Shown one piece after another: positions 36,879-46,728 of a stretch of DNA of 64,000 bases (positions are counted from its first letter, which is position 1; every line of letters begins with the position of its first letter). The notes beneath the pieces are model-generated. The model was not told the origin of the DNA. It saw nothing but the letters and a program-made list of their open reading frames with translations, and did not search any database. Source of the stretch: an uncultured beta proteobacterium (GTDB taxonomy: Bacteria; Pseudomonadota; Gammaproteobacteria; Burkholderiales; Burkholderiaceae_E); the NCBI GenBank assembly GCA_903934295.1, contig CAIZNI010000011.1, forward strand, positions 33,056 to 97,055. The letters run 5' to 3'. Both the position numbers and the translations under genes were made by a program.

Positions 36879-38174
36879 TCAGGGCGCCGCCGGCGCGAAG
36901 AACCGGCAGTTCGCCAGCCGCCGTTCGATCTCGGCCTGCACCTGCGCGTAGGCCGCATTGTCGCGGGCCCGGAACCGGCGCTGGAATTCGGGCGCCTGCA
37001 GGCCTTCGGGCAATTGGTCGATGGCGGGCATCAGGTCCGATTCGAGCGACAGCGCCGCGACCCTGGCCTGCCAGCCCAGCGGGTTGGCCAGGGCGGCCTC
37101 GCCCAGTCGAACCCCCGCCCGGTCGGCGGCCAGGTCGGCGAACGAGAAACCGGAGCCGCCGCGCGAGTCGAGCACCTCCTTGAAGACGCCGATCACGTCG
37201 GCGGTTCGGCTGTCCGCTTCCATCGCCAGCACTGCTGAGACGAGCAGGTGCTGGGCCAGGTCGGTGCGATCGAGCAGCGTGACCGGACCGGGCCGCCCGC
37301 CCGTCGGCGGGGTGCCGATGAGGCGCCAGATCAGGTCGGTGCGCCCGGTCACGTGAATCGCCAGCGCGATCAGCGCAGCCCGGTTCTCGGCCCGCGGATC
37401 GCCATTGGCACGGCTTCGCACGGCGGCCTGGGCCACCAGTTCACGCAGCATCGGTACCATTGGCTTGACCACCGGCGGGCGCAGCGCGCCCAGGCGGGCG
37501 GCCTCGCGCAGGTAATGGGCGATGCGCTCGCGTTCGGCGGGCGGCAGCAGCAGGTCGCGTCCGCGCGCTTCCAGCCGCCAGGCCAGATCCGGGCGTGCCA
37601 CGAAGCGCAGGCTGATCGCCTGCGGGGTGATCGTCCAGTCGCTGGTGGTCGCCAGCAGTTCGCGCAGCGTCAGCACCAGTGCCGGCTGCATCGCCCGGGT
37701 CTCCAGCAGTGCCAGCGCCGCTCGCACCAGCCAGGCCGGCAGCGCGATCCGGCCGATGCGCGCGCCGGCCAGCGACGGCGCACCGCTGTCCGCACTCAGT
37801 TCGAGCGACACCGTCATCTGCCGGCCCAACGGCCCGGCCGGCACCGCGATCCCCACCCGCAGCCAAGCCGACCCGTCGAGCAACTCGACGCGGGCGCTGG
37901 TGATCGCCGGGTGGCGCAGCCGGATCAGCAAGTGATGCAGCGCCAGGTCAAGATCGCGTCGCGCCAGCGTCAGCTGCCGCGTCTGCCCGGCACGCAACCA
38001 CCGGGGGTCGTTGTCGCGGACGATGCGCCGGACCCGATCCAGGTCCTCGACGGTGAGGGGCGACAGCGCGCCGGGCGGCGGCCCGCGCTCCAGCGCCAGG
38101 GCCACCAGCAGCACGCCGAGCACCGCAAGGAGCGCGATCACCGCGAGCAGGCCCATCAGCAGGCGTCCTCTCAT
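36879..38174 (-). CDS. Hypothetical membrane-anchored protein
   Basis: 431-aa ORF with an N-terminal TM segment; no family recognised; coherent coding composition. Confidence 0.75.
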   Translation of the reverse strand: MRGRLLMGLLAVIALLAVLGVLLVALALERGPPPGALSPLTVEDLDRVRRIVRDNDPRWLRAGQTRQLTLARRDLDLALHHLLIRLRHPAITSARVELLDGSAWLRVGIAVPAGPLGRQMTVSLELSADSGAPSLAGARIGRIALPAWLVRAALALLETRAMQPALVLTLRELLATTSDWTITPQAISLRFVARPDLAWRLEARGRDLLLPPAERERIAHYLREAARLGALRPPVVKPMVPMLRELVAQAAVRSRANGDPRAENRAALIALAIHVTGRTDLIWRLIGTPPTGGRPGPVTLLDRTDLAQHLLVSAVLAMEADSRTADVIGVFKEVLDSRGGSGFSFADLAADRAGVRLGEAALANPLGWQARVAALSLESDLMPAIDQLPEGLQAPEFQRRFRARDNAAYAQVQAEIERRLANCRFFAPAAP

Positions 38175-38260
38175 GACCCACCGGCTGGCAGGGCGCGCGG
38201 GTTGACCCCGGTGGCGCTCGCCGCCGATACTGCGACGCCCCGCTTCATGGTGCCCGCCCC

Positions 38261-39178
38261 ATGGCCGATCCGCTGCCCGCTCCCCGCCGCCCCAAGGCGT
38301 CAGCCATTTCGAGTGCGCCGGCCGTGCGCTTCGGCCGTCCCCCGGCGGGCTGGCGCCTGCGGCTGTACACCATCATTTTCGAGGCCGACACCCGGGCCGG
38401 GCGCGCCTTCGATGTCACCGTGATCTGGCTGATCCTGGCCAGCATCGCGGTGGTGGTGCTCGACAGCATGGCGCCGATACGGGCCCGCGCCGGGGCCTGG
38501 CTCAATGCTTTCGAATGGGCGTTCACCCTGCTGTTCACCCTGGAGTACATCGCCCGGCTCGTTTGCGTGCGTCATCCGCTGCGGTATGCGCTGAGCGTCT
38601 ACGGCCTGATCGACCTGCTGGCCCTGCTGCCCACCTATCTGGCCGTCATGGTGCCCGAACTTCACGCGCTGATCGATGTGCGCGTGCTGCGGCTGCTGCG
38701 GGTTTTTCGCATCCTCAAACTGGGCGCGTACGTGGCCGAGTTCGGGGCGATGGGACGGGCGCTGGCGGCCTCGCGGCGCAAGATCCTCGTCTTCCTCGCC
38801 TTCGTGATGATGGTGGTGCTGGTCATGGGCACGCTGATGTACGTGGTCGAAGGCCCGGAGCACGGTTTCACCAGCATTCCGGTCGGCGTGTACTGGGCGA
38901 TCACCACCATGACCACCGTCGGTTTCGGCGACATCACGCCCAAGACTGACCTGGGGCGGCTGCTGGCCTCGCTGATGATGCTGCTGGGTTGGGGCACGCT
39001 GGCGGTGCCCACCGGCATCGTCAGTGCCGAATTCGCGTCGCTCAAGACGCCGCGCGAGACCACCACCCGCACCTGCCATGAATGCCTGAGCGAGGGCCAT
39101 GCCACCGACGCCCGCTTCTGCCGCGACTGCGGAGCCGAATTGCCGGCCTACTATGCGGATCTGCCGCCGTCGCGCTAG
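38261..39178 (+). CDS. Voltage-gated-type potassium channel / ion transporter with C-terminal zinc ribbon
   Basis: Selectivity filter TTMTTVGFGDITP; S4-like RVLRLLRVFRILKL; C-terminal CHECLSEGHATDARFCRDCGAEL. Confidence 0.9.
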   Translation: MADPLPAPRRPKASAISSAPAVRFGRPPAGWRLRLYTIIFEADTRAGRAFDVTVIWLILASIAVVVLDSMAPIRARAGAWLNAFEWAFTLLFTLEYIARLVCVRHPLRYALSVYGLIDLLALLPTYLAVMVPELHALIDVRVLRLLRVFRILKLGAYVAEFGAMGRALAASRRKILVFLAFVMMVVLVMGTLMYVVEGPEHGFTSIPVGVYWAITTMTTVGFGDITPKTDLGRLLASLMMLLGWGTLAVPTGIVSAEFASLKTPRETTTRTCHECLSEGHATDARFCRDCGAELPAYYADLPPSR

Positions 39179-39237
39179 ACCACCCGGTACCCGGCTGCGC
39201 CGTGCTGACGCGAATGGGATCGGCCCGCGTGCCGTGC

Positions 39238-40215
39238 TCAGTCGATCTTGGCGCCTGAGCTGCGGATCACCGTTGCATAACGGCGCATCTCGGCGTCCAG
39301 GTGGGCGGCGAACTGCTCGGGCGTGCTGCCCACCGGTTCGACCCCCTGCGCCAGCAGGCGGTCGCGCACCTCGGGTGAATTCAGCGCGCGCGACACTTCG
39401 GCACTGATCCGGGCCACGATCTCGCGCGGCGTGCCCGCCGGCGCAACCAGTCCGAGCCAGGTGTTGCCGTTGAAACCGGGCAGCCCCGACTCGGTGATGG
39501 TCGGCACGTCGGGCAGGGCCGGCGCGCGGTTCACGCCGGCGATCCCGATCGCGCGCAGCCGGCCGGATTTCAGGTGCGGCAGCGCCGAGAGCACATCGAC
39601 GAACATCATCGAGATGTTGCCGGCCAGCACATCGGTGAGCGCCGGGGCGCTGCCCTTGTAGGGGATGTGCGTGATGTCGATGCCCGCCATCGAACGGAAG
39701 ATCTCGCCCGACAGGTGATTGGACTGGCCGTTACCCGCCGAGCCGAAGGTGAGCGTGGCGGGCCGGGCGCGGGCCAGCGCGATCAGTTCGCGCACCGAGC
39801 TCGCGGGCACCGACGGGTGCGCCACCAGGATGTTGGTGAGATTGACGGTGTGCGACACCGCGATCAGGTCGCGGACCGTGTCGTAGGGCATCTTCGGATA
39901 AAGCCCCGGGTTGATCGCGTGGCTGGTGGCCACCTTGCCGATGGTGTAGCCGTCGCCGGCGGCCTTGACGACCAGTTCGGTCCCCAGGATGCCGCCCGCG
40001 CCCGCCCGGTTCTCCACCACCACCGGCTGGCCCATGGACTCGCCGATCCGGGTGGCGACGATGCGCCCGACGGTGTCGAGGATGCCGCCGGGGGCGGACG
40101 CGACCACCATCCGGATCGGCCGGTTCGGGTAGGGCGCTGCGGTCTGCGCGAGGATCGGGCTCGTCAGCAGGCACAACGCCAGGGCGGCGGTGATCCGGAT
40201 CCGGTGCTTGGGCAT
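39238..40215 (-). CDS. Tripartite tricarboxylate transporter substrate-binding protein (Bug family)
   Basis: Signal peptide; YPNRPIRMVVASAPGGILDTVGRIVATRIGESMGQPVVVENRAGAGGILGTE. Confidence 0.94.
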   Translation of the reverse strand: MPKHRIRITAALALCLLTSPILAQTAAPYPNRPIRMVVASAPGGILDTVGRIVATRIGESMGQPVVVENRAGAGGILGTELVVKAAGDGYTIGKVATSHAINPGLYPKMPYDTVRDLIAVSHTVNLTNILVAHPSVPASSVRELIALARARPATLTFGSAGNGQSNHLSGEIFRSMAGIDITHIPYKGSAPALTDVLAGNISMMFVDVLSALPHLKSGRLRAIGIAGVNRAPALPDVPTITESGLPGFNGNTWLGLVAPAGTPREIVARISAEVSRALNSPEVRDRLLAQGVEPVGSTPEQFAAHLDAEMRRYATVIRSSGAKID

Positions 40216-40278
40216 CGTGGGTCCTCGGTTGGGTCGATTAAGATGGACTTTGATTCTAGTCAGAAAAAAGAGCCCTCC

Positions 40279-41445
40279 ATGACCCTGAGCAGCGACGCGG
40301 CCCGCCCGCGTCCGGTGAACTCCGTCGACCGTACCGCTTTCCGCGACATGTGCCGGGCATTCGCCCGCCGCGAGATCGAACCGCGCTGGCGCGAGGCCGA
40401 CCGCGAGCGGCGATTCCCGCGCGAGTTCTACGTCGCCGCGGCCCGCGCCGGGCTGATCGGGATCACCGCCGACGAGTCGGTGGGCGGTGCCGGTCTGGGC
40501 AGCTATGAGGAGGCGATCGCGATGGAGGAAATGTCGCGGATCAATCCCAATCTCGCGGTGGCGGTGCTGGTGCAGAACGTGGCCGGCTCGCTGCTCTACG
40601 AGCACGGCACCGCCGAGCAGCGTGAGATCGCCCGGCGCACCGTCGCCGGCGAATGCATGGTCGCCATCACCGTCACCGAGCCCGAGGCCGGCAACGATGT
40701 CCAGAACGTGCGCACCACCGCCACCCGGGTGGGCGATGAGTGGGTGCTCGACGGCCTGAAGTCCTTCATCACCCTGGGCGGCGAAGCGGATGTGCTGGTC
40801 ACCCTCGCGCAGACCGAGCCGGGATCGGGGCGCGAGGGCATGCGTTTCTTTGCGGTCGACCGCCACAGCCCGGGCGTGACCGCCACCCAGATCGATGCCT
40901 ATGTGAACCGTCCCGCGCCGACCTACCGGATCGCCTTCGATCAGGTCCGGGTGCCCGAGTCGCGGCGCCTGCCCGCGGGCTTTCGCGAGATCATGGCCGG
41001 CTTCAACCGCGAGCGCATCATGGTCGCGGCGCGCTGGCTGGGCCACATGCACCATGCGCTCGAATGGGCGATCGAGTACGCCCGTGTTCGCCATCAGTTC
41101 GGCCGGCCGATCGGCGCCAATCAGTCGATCGCCTTCCAGCTGGCGCAATGCCATGTCGACGTCGAGGCCGCCCGCCACCTCACCTATCACGCCGCCGAGC
41201 GCTGGGACAGCGGCGCGCCCCTGCGCGACGTGATTCTCGATGTGTCCTCGGCCAAGCTGTTCGCGACCCAGGCGGTGGTGCGCGTCACCCAGGCGGCGCT
41301 GCATGTGGGCGGTGGCTGGGGGCTGACCGAAGAGCTGCCCGCGATGCGGATGGCGCTCGACGCGCTGGTGGCGCCGGTGACGGTGGGCAGCTACGAGATC
41401 CAGCTGCGCGCGATCGCGCGCGAGATCGGTCTGCCGGTGGAGTAG
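40279..41445 (+). CDS. Acyl-CoA dehydrogenase
   Basis: MVAITVTEPEAGNDVQNV, WVLDGLKSFITLGGEADV, RHQFGRPIGANQSIAFQLA. Confidence 0.93.
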   Translation: MTLSSDAARPRPVNSVDRTAFRDMCRAFARREIEPRWREADRERRFPREFYVAAARAGLIGITADESVGGAGLGSYEEAIAMEEMSRINPNLAVAVLVQNVAGSLLYEHGTAEQREIARRTVAGECMVAITVTEPEAGNDVQNVRTTATRVGDEWVLDGLKSFITLGGEADVLVTLAQTEPGSGREGMRFFAVDRHSPGVTATQIDAYVNRPAPTYRIAFDQVRVPESRRLPAGFREIMAGFNRERIMVAARWLGHMHHALEWAIEYARVRHQFGRPIGANQSIAFQLAQCHVDVEAARHLTYHAAERWDSGAPLRDVILDVSSAKLFATQAVVRVTQAALHVGGGWGLTEELPAMRMALDALVAPVTVGSYEIQLRAIAREIGLPVE

Positions 41446-41479
41446 GCCGACGGCCTGCCGGTGGCGCGGCCCCCGCGCC

Positions 41480-42367
41480 TCAGCCGGCGGCGGCCTCGCC
41501 CGATCCGGGCGGCGTCACCGCGAACTCCCACGCGTTGCCACGCGACACGATCCAGCCGCCGGTGGGGGCGGCGAAATGGGTGCCCAGCACCAGCACCGGT
41601 TGATCGGCGTGGCGTGACAGGAACTCGCGCCGGGTGAGGCGTGCCGCCTCGGCATCGCTGTCGAAGTTGTTGCGCATGTCGGGTTCGGTGCACTGGAGCG
41701 GGTGGTGCATCAGGTCGCCGGTGATCACCGCGCGCTGACCGCACGACTCGATGCGCACGCTGACGTGGCCTGGCGTGTGGCCGGGCGTGGGCTCCAGCCA
41801 GACCTCGTCGGTGAGCCGGTGATCCATCTCGACCAGGTCCGACAGCCCGGCGTCGACGATCGGGCGCACCGAGTCGGCGACGATGTCGTCGGCGCCTTCG
41901 GCCAGTGGTTCAGCCGACCAGTGATCCCACTCGATGCGACCGAACAGGTAGCGCGCGTTCGGAAAGGTCGGCACCCACTGGCCATCGACCAGGCGCGTGT
42001 TCCAGCCGACATGGTCGACGTGCAGGTGGGTGCAGATCACGGTGTCGATCGACTCGGCGGGCACGCCCGCCTGGGCCAGGCGCTCCAGGAACGGCGTCTG
42101 CAGCCGGTTCCAGCCCTTCACCCGACGCGACTTGTCGTTGCCCACGCAGGTGTCGACGATGATCCGGCGGCCCTGCGACTCGATGATGAAGGCGTGCACC
42201 GAGGCATAGAGCTTGCCCTCCTCGGTGGCGAAGTGGGGCTTGAGCCATTCGTAGCGGCGCACGAACTCCGGGTTCGCCACCGGGAACAGGAACAGACCCG
42301 AACTGGGCACGCCGTCGGATTCCACCACCTTGGTGATGCGCACATCACCGATCTGCCAGGTTTTCAT
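41480..42367 (-). CDS. MBL-fold metallo-hydrolase
   Basis: VICTHLHVDHVGWNT, PGHTPGHVSVRIES, AVITGDLMHHPLQ. Confidence 0.94.
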   Translation of the reverse strand: MKTWQIGDVRITKVVESDGVPSSGLFLFPVANPEFVRRYEWLKPHFATEEGKLYASVHAFIIESQGRRIIVDTCVGNDKSRRVKGWNRLQTPFLERLAQAGVPAESIDTVICTHLHVDHVGWNTRLVDGQWVPTFPNARYLFGRIEWDHWSAEPLAEGADDIVADSVRPIVDAGLSDLVEMDHRLTDEVWLEPTPGHTPGHVSVRIESCGQRAVITGDLMHHPLQCTEPDMRNNFDSDAEAARLTRREFLSRHADQPVLVLGTHFAAPTGGWIVSRGNAWEFAVTPPGSGEAAAG

Positions 42368-42401
42368 GTCGATGCCCTTGCGGGGGGATGAAAAGGAAAC
42401 G

Positions 42402-43643
42402 TCAGCCCTTGGCGCCGCCCTGGGGCAGTTGCGAGAACGGCAGTGTCTTGTCGACCCGCACATCGCCGGGCAGCCCCAGCACCCGCTCGGCGATGATGTT
42501 GCGCAGGATCTCGTCGGTGCCGCCGGCGATGCGCATGCCCGGCGCATAGAGCAGCGCTTCCTGGAACCAGGCCTGCATCGGCGCCAGCTCCGGGTCCATG
42601 ATGGCGCCCGACTGGCCGAGCAGATCGATCCCGAAGGACGCGATCTCCTGCAGCTTGTTGGCGCTGATCACCTTGGCGATCGAGGCCTCGGGACCGGGCG
42701 TCTGGCCGCGCGACAGCGCGGTCATGCTGCGAAACCGGGTGAACTTCAGGCCCTGGGTCTTCACATACCAGTCGGCCAGCCGCTCGCGCACCGCTGGATT
42801 CGACAGCGCGGGCTCGCCGTCGATGTCGAGCGCGCGCACCAGCTTCAGGATGTCGGCACTGTCGGGGCCGGGCGCCTCGCCCACCGCCAGTCGCTCGTTC
42901 ATCAGTGTGGTGATCGAGACCTTCCAGCCGGCGCCCACCGCGCCCAGGCGCTGCGCGTCGGGGATGCGGACATTGGTGAAGAAGACCTCGTTGAAGTTCG
43001 AGGTGCCCGAGATCTGCTTGATGCGGCGAACCTCGACGCCGGGCGACTTCATGTCCAGGAAGAACATGGTCAGGCCGGCGTGCTTGGGGGCATTCGGGTC
43101 GGTGCGGGTGAGCAGGATGCCGAAGTCGCAGTAGTGCGCCCCCGAGGTCCAGATCTTCTGGCCGTTGATGACCCAGTCGTCGCCGTCGCGTTCGGCGCGG
43201 GTGCGCAGTCCGGCCACATCGGAGCCGGCCGAGGGCTCGGAGAACAGCTGGCACCAGATTTCTTCGCCACGCAGCGCCGGGCGCACATGGCGCTCGAGCT
43301 GATCGGGCTTGCCGTAGGTCATCAGGGTCGGGATGCACATCCCCAGGCCGATGTCGAAGTAGCCCTTGGAGACGTTGTAGTTGGCCTCCTCCTGGCTGTA
43401 GATGACCTGCTGGATCGGTGTGCCACCGCGCCCGCCCCACTGCGGATCCCAGGTGATGCCGGCAAAGCCCGCGGCGGCCTTTTTCGCCTGCCAGGCCTTG
43501 CCGCGCGCCAGGGCCTCGGGGCCTTCGTTGTAGCGGCTGCGTCCCGCGGGTTCGTCCTCGGACTTGCGGCTGGCGTTGGCGTCGAGGAAGGCGCGCACTT
43601 CGGCGCGAAAGAGGGCTTCTTCGGGGGTGTCGTTGAAATCCAT
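42402..43643 (-). CDS. Acyl-CoA dehydrogenase
   Basis: WCQLFSEPSAGSDVAGLRT, WVINGQKIWTSGAHYCDFG, GGTDEILRNIIAERVLGLPG. Confidence 0.93.
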   Translation of the reverse strand: MDFNDTPEEALFRAEVRAFLDANASRKSEDEPAGRSRYNEGPEALARGKAWQAKKAAAGFAGITWDPQWGGRGGTPIQQVIYSQEEANYNVSKGYFDIGLGMCIPTLMTYGKPDQLERHVRPALRGEEIWCQLFSEPSAGSDVAGLRTRAERDGDDWVINGQKIWTSGAHYCDFGILLTRTDPNAPKHAGLTMFFLDMKSPGVEVRRIKQISGTSNFNEVFFTNVRIPDAQRLGAVGAGWKVSITTLMNERLAVGEAPGPDSADILKLVRALDIDGEPALSNPAVRERLADWYVKTQGLKFTRFRSMTALSRGQTPGPEASIAKVISANKLQEIASFGIDLLGQSGAIMDPELAPMQAWFQEALLYAPGMRIAGGTDEILRNIIAERVLGLPGDVRVDKTLPFSQLPQGGAKG

Positions 43644-43671
43644 GATCGGTTTCCTTGGTCGGGCCCGCGGG

Positions 43672-44787
43672 TCAGGCAGCGGCCTGGGCGTTCCAGTGGT
43701 CCACCAGCCGGTTCTTCCAGTGGGGGTTGCTGCCCAACTGCACCGCCAGCAGTTTGGCGCGCCGGTAGTAGAAGTGGCAGTCCATGTCCCAGGTGAAGCC
43801 CATGCCGCCGTGCGTCTGGATGTTTTCCTTGGACGCGAGGTAGAAGGCGTCGGTGGCCGAGACCCGCGCGCTGGCCGCGGCCAGCGGCAGCTCCTGCGCA
43901 TCGGTGGCGATCGCCCAGGCGCCGTAGTACGCGTTGGAGCGGGCCAGCTCGTTGGCCATGTAGACATCGGCCAGCTTGTGCTTGATCGCCTGGAACGAGC
44001 CGATCGGCCGACCGAAGGCAAGGCGTTCGCGGGCGTAGGCGGTGGCCATCTCGAGGCTCGCGCTGGCACCGCCCACCTGCTCGAAGGCCATCAGCACCGC
44101 GGCCCGGTCGAGCAGCTGCTCGATCGCGGCCCAGCCCTGCGCGCCGTTGCCCAGGGGCTGGGCGGGGGCCTGGTCGAACCGGATTCGCGACTGGTTGCGC
44201 GACGGGTCGATGCTTTTCAGCGGTGTGCGCTGCACGCCGGTGCCCGCAAGTTCAATCGCGTACAGGCCGGGCTGGCCCGCCTCGTCGAGCGCCACCACGA
44301 TGGCCAGATCAGCGACATCTCCGTCAGCGACCGGCCATTTCTCACCGCTCAGCCGGCCACCGCTCACCCGGGCGCGGACCGCGCTGGCACGCGGGTTGCC
44401 CGGGCCCTCGGCGAGCGCGAAGCAGCCGATCTGGCGCCCGCTCACCATCGCCGGCAGCCATTGCTGGCGCTGGCTTTCGCTGGCATGCCCCAGGATGGCC
44501 TCGGTGGCCAGATAGACCGATGACCCGAAGGGCACCGGTGCCAGCGCGCGGCCGATTTCCTCGGCCAGCACGCAAAGGCCCTCGCGGCCCAGGTCGACGC
44601 CGCCATAGGCTTCGGGAACCGCTGCCCCCAGCCACCCCAGGTCGGCGATGCCCTGCCAGAGGGCCCGATCGTGGGTGTCGCCGCCCTCGAGGATGCGGCG
44701 AACCGCGCGGGTCGAGGACTGTTCGCTCAGGAAGCGGCGGGCCTGCTCGCGCAGCTGGTTGAGTTCGTCGGAGAAATCGAAGTTCAT
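43672..44787 (-). CDS. Acyl-CoA dehydrogenase (paired subunit-like)
   Basis: RLAFGRPIGSFQAIKHKLADVYM, NIQTHGGMGFTWDMDCHFYYRRA. Confidence 0.92.
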   Translation of the reverse strand: MNFDFSDELNQLREQARRFLSEQSSTRAVRRILEGGDTHDRALWQGIADLGWLGAAVPEAYGGVDLGREGLCVLAEEIGRALAPVPFGSSVYLATEAILGHASESQRQQWLPAMVSGRQIGCFALAEGPGNPRASAVRARVSGGRLSGEKWPVADGDVADLAIVVALDEAGQPGLYAIELAGTGVQRTPLKSIDPSRNQSRIRFDQAPAQPLGNGAQGWAAIEQLLDRAAVLMAFEQVGGASASLEMATAYARERLAFGRPIGSFQAIKHKLADVYMANELARSNAYYGAWAIATDAQELPLAAASARVSATDAFYLASKENIQTHGGMGFTWDMDCHFYYRRAKLLAVQLGSNPHWKNRLVDHWNAQAAA

Positions 44788-44800
44788 GGCGGCGCTCCGC

Positions 44801-45946
44801 TCAGGGTTGCTGGTTGGACAGCACCAGGGTGGCGGCGGCGGTGAACATGCCGCCCACGCCCTGGACGACGCTGGTCTTCACGCCCGGCACCGGACGGAAG
44901 GCCTCGCCGCGCAGCTGGCGCACCGATTCCTGGATGGCGAACATGCCGTACATGCCGGTGTGCGTGTACAGGATGCCCCCGCCGTTGGTGTTCAGCGGCA
45001 GCTTGCCGCCCGGGCGGGTGTGACCGGCCTGGATGAAGGCGCCCGCCTCGCCACGGCCCACGAAGCCCATGTCTTCCAGGCCGTAGAGAGGGATGTGCGC
45101 GAAGGCGTCGTAGATCATCAGGTGGTCGACGTCGGCGTGGCTGATGCCGGCTTCCTGGAACGCGGCGCGGCTCGACAGCCGGAAGCCCTTGGAGGAGGTC
45201 GGGTCGTCCATCATCGAGACCATCGGGCTGTCGCAGGCCTCGCCCGAGCCCAGCAGGTAGACGGGCGAGTCGGCGCGGCGCAGGTTGCGCGCCCGCTCGG
45301 CGGTGGTGATGACCAGCGCACCGCCGCCGTCGGTCACCACACAGCACTCGAGCTTGTGGAACGGATAGGCGATGAGCGGCGAGGCCATCACGTCCTGCAC
45401 GGTGAGCAGCTTGTTGCGGCTGGCGCGCGGGTTGCCCGCCGACCAGTGGCTCTGGGCGACGACCACTTCCGCCAGCTGTTCATGGGTGGTGCCGGTGTCG
45501 TGCAGGTAGCGCATCACCGGCAGGGTGAACATGTTGGGCGGCGCGAAGGCCCCATAGGGCAGCTCGAACTGGCCGAGCATGCCGTAGGGCGGGCGGTTGC
45601 GCGGAATCGAGCCCACGCGCGAGCGCCCGGACTCGCCGTGCAGCACCAGCACGGTGGTGCACAGGCCGGCGCGGATGGCGGCGGCGGCATGGCGCACATG
45701 AACCAGGAACGAGCAGCCGCCGACCGAGGTGCCGTCGTACCAGGTGGGGGTGATCCCGAGGTAGTGGGCGACGTCGATCGGGGACTCGACCGCGCTGGTG
45801 ATGCCGTCGACATCGGCCAGGGTGAGGCCCGCGTCGGCCAGCGCGCGATGGGCGGCGTCGGCGCGCAGATCGAGTTCGGACAGGTGGGGCAGGGCGCCCA
45901 GTTCGGTTTCAGCGGCGCCGGCGATGGCGATCACGGCGGGCTTCAT
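44801..45946 (-). CDS. Thiolase / SCP-x-like (lipid-transfer-protein type) thiolase
   Basis: AIAGAAETELG..., YDGTSVGGCSFLVHVRHAAAAIRAGLC, LNTNGGGILYTHTGMYGMFAIQESVRQLRGEA. Confidence 0.88.
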   Translation of the reverse strand: MKPAVIAIAGAAETELGALPHLSELDLRADAAHRALADAGLTLADVDGITSAVESPIDVAHYLGITPTWYDGTSVGGCSFLVHVRHAAAAIRAGLCTTVLVLHGESGRSRVGSIPRNRPPYGMLGQFELPYGAFAPPNMFTLPVMRYLHDTGTTHEQLAEVVVAQSHWSAGNPRASRNKLLTVQDVMASPLIAYPFHKLECCVVTDGGGALVITTAERARNLRRADSPVYLLGSGEACDSPMVSMMDDPTSSKGFRLSSRAAFQEAGISHADVDHLMIYDAFAHIPLYGLEDMGFVGRGEAGAFIQAGHTRPGGKLPLNTNGGGILYTHTGMYGMFAIQESVRQLRGEAFRPVPGVKTSVVQGVGGMFTAAATLVLSNQQP

Positions 45947-46374
45947 GCCTGGCTCCCGGCGGCCTGGAACACCGGCAGCATCATGTCGCCACGCGCCTCG
46001 AAGGCCACTTCCAGCGGCATGTCGAGCACCAGTTTGGCGGGGTCGGCGGGCACGCCGACCAGGCTCGACATCATTCGCGGACCTTCTTCCAGCTGAACCA
46101 TGGCGATCACGTAGGGCGTCTCGCCTTCCCAGCCGGGGGCCGGGAAATGATTGATCACATAGGAATAGAGCTTCGCGCGGCCGCTCGCCTTCACCCAGGG
46201 GGTGTTGGCCGATCCGCAGGACGGGCAGTGGGTGCGCGGATACAGGAAGTGGTGGTGGCAGTCGGCGCAGCGCTGCAGGCGCAGTTCGCCGGCGCGGGCG
46301 CCATCCCAGTAAGGGCGGGTGGTGGGCGTGGCCACCGGTACCGCCTTGGCGGGCGATGCTGTCTTGACGGTCAT
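45943..46374 (-). CDS. Zn-ribbon OB-fold protein (DUF35-like)
   Basis: LRLQRCADCHHHFLYPRTHCPSCGSANTPWVKASGRAKLYSYVINHFPAPGW; 4-nt overlap with the thiolase gene. Confidence 0.9.
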   Translation of the reverse strand: MTVKTASPAKAVPVATPTTRPYWDGARAGELRLQRCADCHHHFLYPRTHCPSCGSANTPWVKASGRAKLYSYVINHFPAPGWEGETPYVIAMVQLEEGPRMMSSLVGVPADPAKLVLDMPLEVAFEARGDMMLPVFQAAGSQA

Positions 46375-46636
46375 TCGGAATCTCCTGGCGGGGATGTCGT
46401 GGAGGCCGCCGTCACCGGCCGGGCCGCGAGGGCGACGGGCCGGGGCGAGGGCAATGTGCCGATTGATGTTAGCCCAATCCCCGGCCCGCTCCGTGATCCG
46501 GGGCGCCCGCGCGGTCCGATCCTTGCCCCACTGCTGGCTGCCCGGTGTTTGCGGCCGTCCGTCCCCTGGAGGCTGGCCGGCTCGCCGCCGCGGGCGCACC
46601 GTCGCGTCTGACGCGCTGTGGGTGCTCGTGCCGCCC

Positions 46637-46678
46637 GGCGACCGGCGACGGGCGACCGGCGACCGGTGACCGGTGACA
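46637..46678. repeat. Six tandem heptamers (GGCGACC-like) in the intergenic region
   Basis: GGCGACC GGCGACG GGCGACC GGCGACC GGTGACC GGTGACA read directly. Confidence 0.9.
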
Positions 46679-46728
46679 CCGCCGGCCAGCGACTGCCCGG
46701 TCATTGCACGGTGCAAAGGAATGCCGCG

